Source: Porphyromonadaceae bacterium UBA7087
GTDB lineage: Bacteria > Bacteroidota > Bacteroidia > Bacteroidales > Muribaculaceae
DNA length: 16,091 nt
Reading direction: 5' to 3'
NCBI GenBank assembly: GCA_002493515.1
Contig: DKYZ01000080.1
Span: forward strand, 14,419 to 30,509
Part shown: positions 13,812 through 16,091 of the stretch, one piece after another
Position numbering within the stretch: position 1 is the stretch's first letter
Layout of the letters: the number at the start of each line of letters is the position of its first letter
Position numbers and translations under genes: made by a program
Notes under the pieces: model-generated
Told to the model about the DNA's origin: nothing
What the model saw: the letters and a program-made list of their open reading frames with translations, nothing else
Databases searched by the model: none

Positions 13812-15278
13812 TTAAGCTTTTGTGACATCCGCAGCCAAAGGCAGTGAAATACGGAACTCCAGACCTCCGGTCCTTCTGTTGGAGACCGATATCGAGCCTC
13901 CGTGGATAGCCACGGCGTTGCGGACAATGGAGAGGCCGAGGCCCGTCCCGCCAAGAGCGCGGGAGCGCCCCTTGTCTATCCGGTAGAAGCGCTCGAAGAG
14001 GCGCGGAAGGTGCTCGTCGGCCACTCCCGTGCCGTTGTCGGCCACAAGCAGCGTCACCCTCGACCTCTCCCTTGAAACCATCCTCACCTCTATGTCAGAA
14101 GCGCCCGAATAGGCCACCGCATTATCAATGAGATTGAGAAAGACCGACAGCAGCAACGACTGGTTGCCCTCCACAGGCAGCGGCCCCGCCACATCGTCAT
14201 GAATCTCGATTCCGCGATCCCTCGCCGAATCGCGTCTCTCCCCGCAAGCCTCGGCGATGACTGCCGAAAGGTCGAGAGGCTCCATCACAATCGACGAGCG
14301 TCCGTCGTCCATACGGGTCACCAGAGCGACGTCGGCGAGAAGCTTGCGCAGACGCTCTGTGTTGAGCATGCATCTCTCGAGAAACTCACGCCGCTTCTTG
14401 GCCGACATCTCGCCATGCGACAGCAGCGTCTCGAGACAGAGCTGTATCGAGGCCACAGGCGTCTTGAGCTCATGGTTGATGTTGTTGGTGAGTTCCTTCT
14501 TGATGCGCTCCTTCTCCCTCTGCTCGCGGAGGGCGGCGCGATGCTCGCGGTTGCGCTCAAGTGTGGTCTGCTGGAGCCTCGCGTAAAGACGCACTATATG
14601 GCTTGAGATCTCTCCCAGCTCATCGTGGGGGAAAGGCTCCATATCGTAGATGCGCTCACCTTTCTCGGCACTCTGCGCGAAACGGCTCAGGCGCGAGATA
14701 TTCTGGCCGAGCCGCCTCGTGACGAAATAACCTATGGCACACATACCGGCCGTGAGGGCCGCCATAAACCACAGGAACCCCACATCTGCCCTCAGCAGGC
14801 CGCTGAGAGTCGTGGAATAGGGCACGGCGGTGCGCACTACGGAACCGTCGGCCCCCAGCCTCGCCGAATAGAAATAGTTGACCCCGGTGGTCTCGCTGTG
14901 CCGCCTCACGCTGAAACCCTGTCCACGCCTGCGCGCAGCGGCCACCTCCTCGCGGTCACGGTGGCTGACATGAGTCAGCGTATCGAGCGACGTATCGTAG
15001 ACCACCTCACCATCCGGATCGATTACCGTTATCCTGAGCTCATCGAACGGATGCGCCAGATGGCATCTGACTGTATCGGGATTTATCCCCTCCGACAATT
15101 CCGCAAGAATCGAGCCATTGATAATCTGAAGCTGGGCATCGAGCTCATCGGCCTTGAACTTCCGCTCGCGGCTATACTGAAACGCCACCACGCATCCAGT
15201 CAGCACAAGCGAATAAGCCACAAGCCAAAGGAACAGCCGCCTGTGGTATGTTATCCTACTGCTCGAAAACATACCCAT
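13812..15278 (-). CDS. HAMP-containing sensor histidine kinase
   Basis: Membrane sensor kinase of 488 residues, partner of the overlapping response regulator. TM1 is about 15-36 and TM2 about 167-186, enclosing a periplasmic sensor domain of about 130 residues without a recognisable ligand motif. A HAMP region is at about 187-240. The HisKA domain has phospho-acceptor His269 in NHELKTP. The ATPase domain has the N-box LNLIDNAVAYS (381-391), DNGTG (414-418), the F-box LFERFYRID (427-435) and GGTGLGLS (443-450). The first 23 nt overlap the end of the regulator gene, a sign of translational coupling; an ATG two codons later also lies in the overlap. The layout is that of PhoR/WalK-type kinases. 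The neighbouring phosphate transporter favours a PhoR-like role, but the signal cannot be read from the sequence. Confidence 0.95.
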   Translation of the reverse strand: MGMFSSSRITYHRRLFLWLVAYSLVLTGCVVAFQYSRERKFKADELDAQLQIINGSILAELSEGINPDTVRCHLAHPFDELRITVIDPDGEVVYDTSLDTLTHVSHRDREEVAAARRRGQGFSVRRHSETTGVNYFYSARLGADGSVVRTAVPYSTTLSGLLRADVGFLWFMAALTAGMCAIGYFVTRRLGQNISRLSRFAQSAEKGERIYDMEPFPHDELGEISSHIVRLYARLQQTTLERNREHRAALREQREKERIKKELTNNINHELKTPVASIQLCLETLLSHGEMSAKKRREFLERCMLNTERLRKLLADVALVTRMDDGRSSIVMEPLDLSAVIAEACGERRDSARDRGIEIHDDVAGPLPVEGNQSLLLSVFLNLIDNAVAYSGASDIEVRMVSRERSRVTLLVADNGTGVADEHLPRLFERFYRIDKGRSRALGGTGLGLSIVRNAVAIHGGSISVSNRRTGGLEFRISLPLAADVTKA

Positions 15279-15960
15279 AGCCTGAGCGGGTCACAAGATT
15301 CTTACCGTAAGCGCCTATCTTCTGGCGGATCCGGGTGACGTTGACATCCACCACCCTGTTGAGCACCACCACCTCGCTGGGCCATACCAGCTCAAGCAGT
15401 TCCTCGCGTGAGAACACATGCCCCGGACGCGAGAGCAACGTAAGCAGTATCCCGAATTCCTTCCTGGGCATCCTTACCTCCTCGCCGTCGACAAAACACC
15501 GCTTGCTGTCGGGCATGAGCACGAGTCCCCCGTAAGACACCGTTGAGCCGTCACGGTTCTCACCGGGCTTCTCCGACGCGGGAGCATGGCTGCTGCGGCG
15601 CAGCACGGCCTCCACACGCGCGAGAAGGGTCTTGAGGGAATAGGGTTTTGTGATGTAGTCGTCAGCCCCCGTTCCGAGACCCTCCACCACATCATCCTCC
15701 GTATCCCTGGCGCTGCAGAAGATTATAGGCACACGCTCCGTCTTTGGATTGCGCCTCAGAATGCGGGCCACCTGCAGCCCGCTTACGCCTTCCATCATCA
15801 CGTCGAGCAATATGAGGGAATAGTTTTCCGGAGAGAGCGCCAGGGCATCCTCGCCGCTGTGGGCCACGTCCACGTCGTAACCTTTCTGCTCGAGATTGAA
15901 CTTCAACGCCTCGCAGATGGTCTCCTCGTCATCGACCACAAGTATTTTCTTCCTTTCCAT
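15256..15960 (-). CDS. OmpR/PhoB-family response regulator
   Basis: DNA-binding response regulator of 234 residues. The receiver domain (about 4-120) has the acidic pair Asp10/Asp11, phospho-acceptor Asp53 in LILLDVMMEG, Ser83 in FCSARD and Lys105 in YITKPYS. The winged-helix output domain (about 142-232) has MPRKEFGILLTLL, FSREELLELVW and VVDVNVTRIRQKIG for DNA contact, ending RSGYGYVFEQ. The length is standard for the OmpR/PhoB family. It is the first gene of the cluster and overlaps the kinase start by 23 nt. Predicted control is from the promoter at 16013-16041. A hairpin at 15968-15984 sits 7 nt upstream of its start codon. Its target genes cannot be identified from the sequence. Confidence 0.95.
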   Translation of the reverse strand: MERKKILVVDDEETICEALKFNLEQKGYDVDVAHSGEDALALSPENYSLILLDVMMEGVSGLQVARILRRNPKTERVPIIFCSARDTEDDVVEGLGTGADDYITKPYSLKTLLARVEAVLRRSSHAPASEKPGENRDGSTVSYGGLVLMPDSKRCFVDGEEVRMPRKEFGILLTLLSRPGHVFSREELLELVWPSEVVVLNRVVDVNVTRIRQKIGAYGKNLVTRSGYGYVFEQ

Positions 15961-15967
15961 AACCGGA

Positions 15968-15995
15968 AGACGGAGAATCCGTCTGATTTTTTATT
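15968..15995. promoter_or_regulatory. Hairpin in the response-regulator leader; terminator-like on the plus strand
   Basis: AGACGGA (15968-15974) pairs with TCCGTCT (15978-15984) around a 3-nt loop. In the regulator mRNA (minus strand) the stem ends 7 nt before the start codon, where it could block ribosome entry. On the plus strand it is followed by ga and six T, the form of an intrinsic terminator, but no plus-strand gene is seen upstream to need it. Confidence 0.55.
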
Positions 15996-16012
15996 ACATT
16001 GATTTTACAGGG

Positions 16013-16041
16013 CAAAATTAACCCTTTATCTACATAAACAA
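16013..16041 (-). promoter_or_regulatory. Promoter of the two-component system genes
   Basis: On the minus strand TTG (16039-16041), 18 nt, then TAATTTTG (16013-16020). The -7 box is perfect and the spacer is one or two nt short of the usual 19-20. Transcription would start near 16006, giving a leader of about 45 nt that contains the hairpin at 15968-15984. Confidence 0.6.
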
Positions 16042-16091
16042 CCCTCAACCGCGTAAATTTCACAATTTATTAACCCATAATTCGGAACTCT

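Noticed and set aside
13013..15338. Long plus-strand open frames opposite the PiT and kinase genes (13013-13732 and 14625-15338)
   Set aside because: Both lie opposite genes with complete family motifs, and their products are charged, unstructured-looking sequences typical of GC-rich antisense frames.

Overview
The window looks like ordinary chromosome of a gut-type Bacteroidales bacterium, most plausibly Muribaculaceae. The reasons are the 286-residue primary sigma factor that lacks region 1.1, several promoters of the Bacteroidetes type (TTTG, about 19-20 nt, then TAnnTTTG), mostly weak ribosome-binding sites, a BspA-like LRR plus Ig-like surface protein with a T9SS-like C-terminal tail, and a PiT transporter fused to a PhoU-like domain. 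The family assignment is inference; the order-level signals are directly visible. There are eight convincing protein genes, no tRNA, rRNA, CRISPR array or transposase, and no sign of a phage.

Left part (1-2465): a heptamer tandem repeat at the window edge, then a NlpC/P60 lipoprotein on the minus strand, divergent from an HtrA/DegP-type periplasmic protease that ends in a strong double-hairpin terminator. Both act on the cell envelope.

Middle left (2463-6010): the primary sigma factor gene (rpoD) with a textbook Bacteroidetes promoter, followed after a long inverted repeat by a SF1 helicase (Pif1/RecD-like) with a C-terminal helix-turn-helix. A 39-bp REP-like hairpin element sits 6 nt after the helicase stop.

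Middle right (6087-9268): a minus-strand 861-residue secreted protein built from an AT-rich LRR half and a GC-rich Ig-like (Big_2) half. A perfect terminator follows it, and a roughly 390-nt leader with its own consensus promoter precedes it. A second copy of the REP-like hairpin lies at 9215-9253.

Right part (9269-16091): four minus-strand genes that would be read in the order response regulator, sensor kinase (23-nt overlap), PiT-PhoU phosphate transporter, M3 peptidase. The transporter and the peptidase each have their own promoter-like sequence, so this is a cluster rather than one strict operon. The two-component pair next to a phosphate transporter suggests a PhoB/PhoR-like role, which is inference from neighbourhood and domain type only.

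I do not see a clearly new multi-gene system here. The most interesting non-genic signals are the pair of REP-like hairpins, the heptamer array, the long leader of the surface-protein gene, and the sharp composition break inside that gene.
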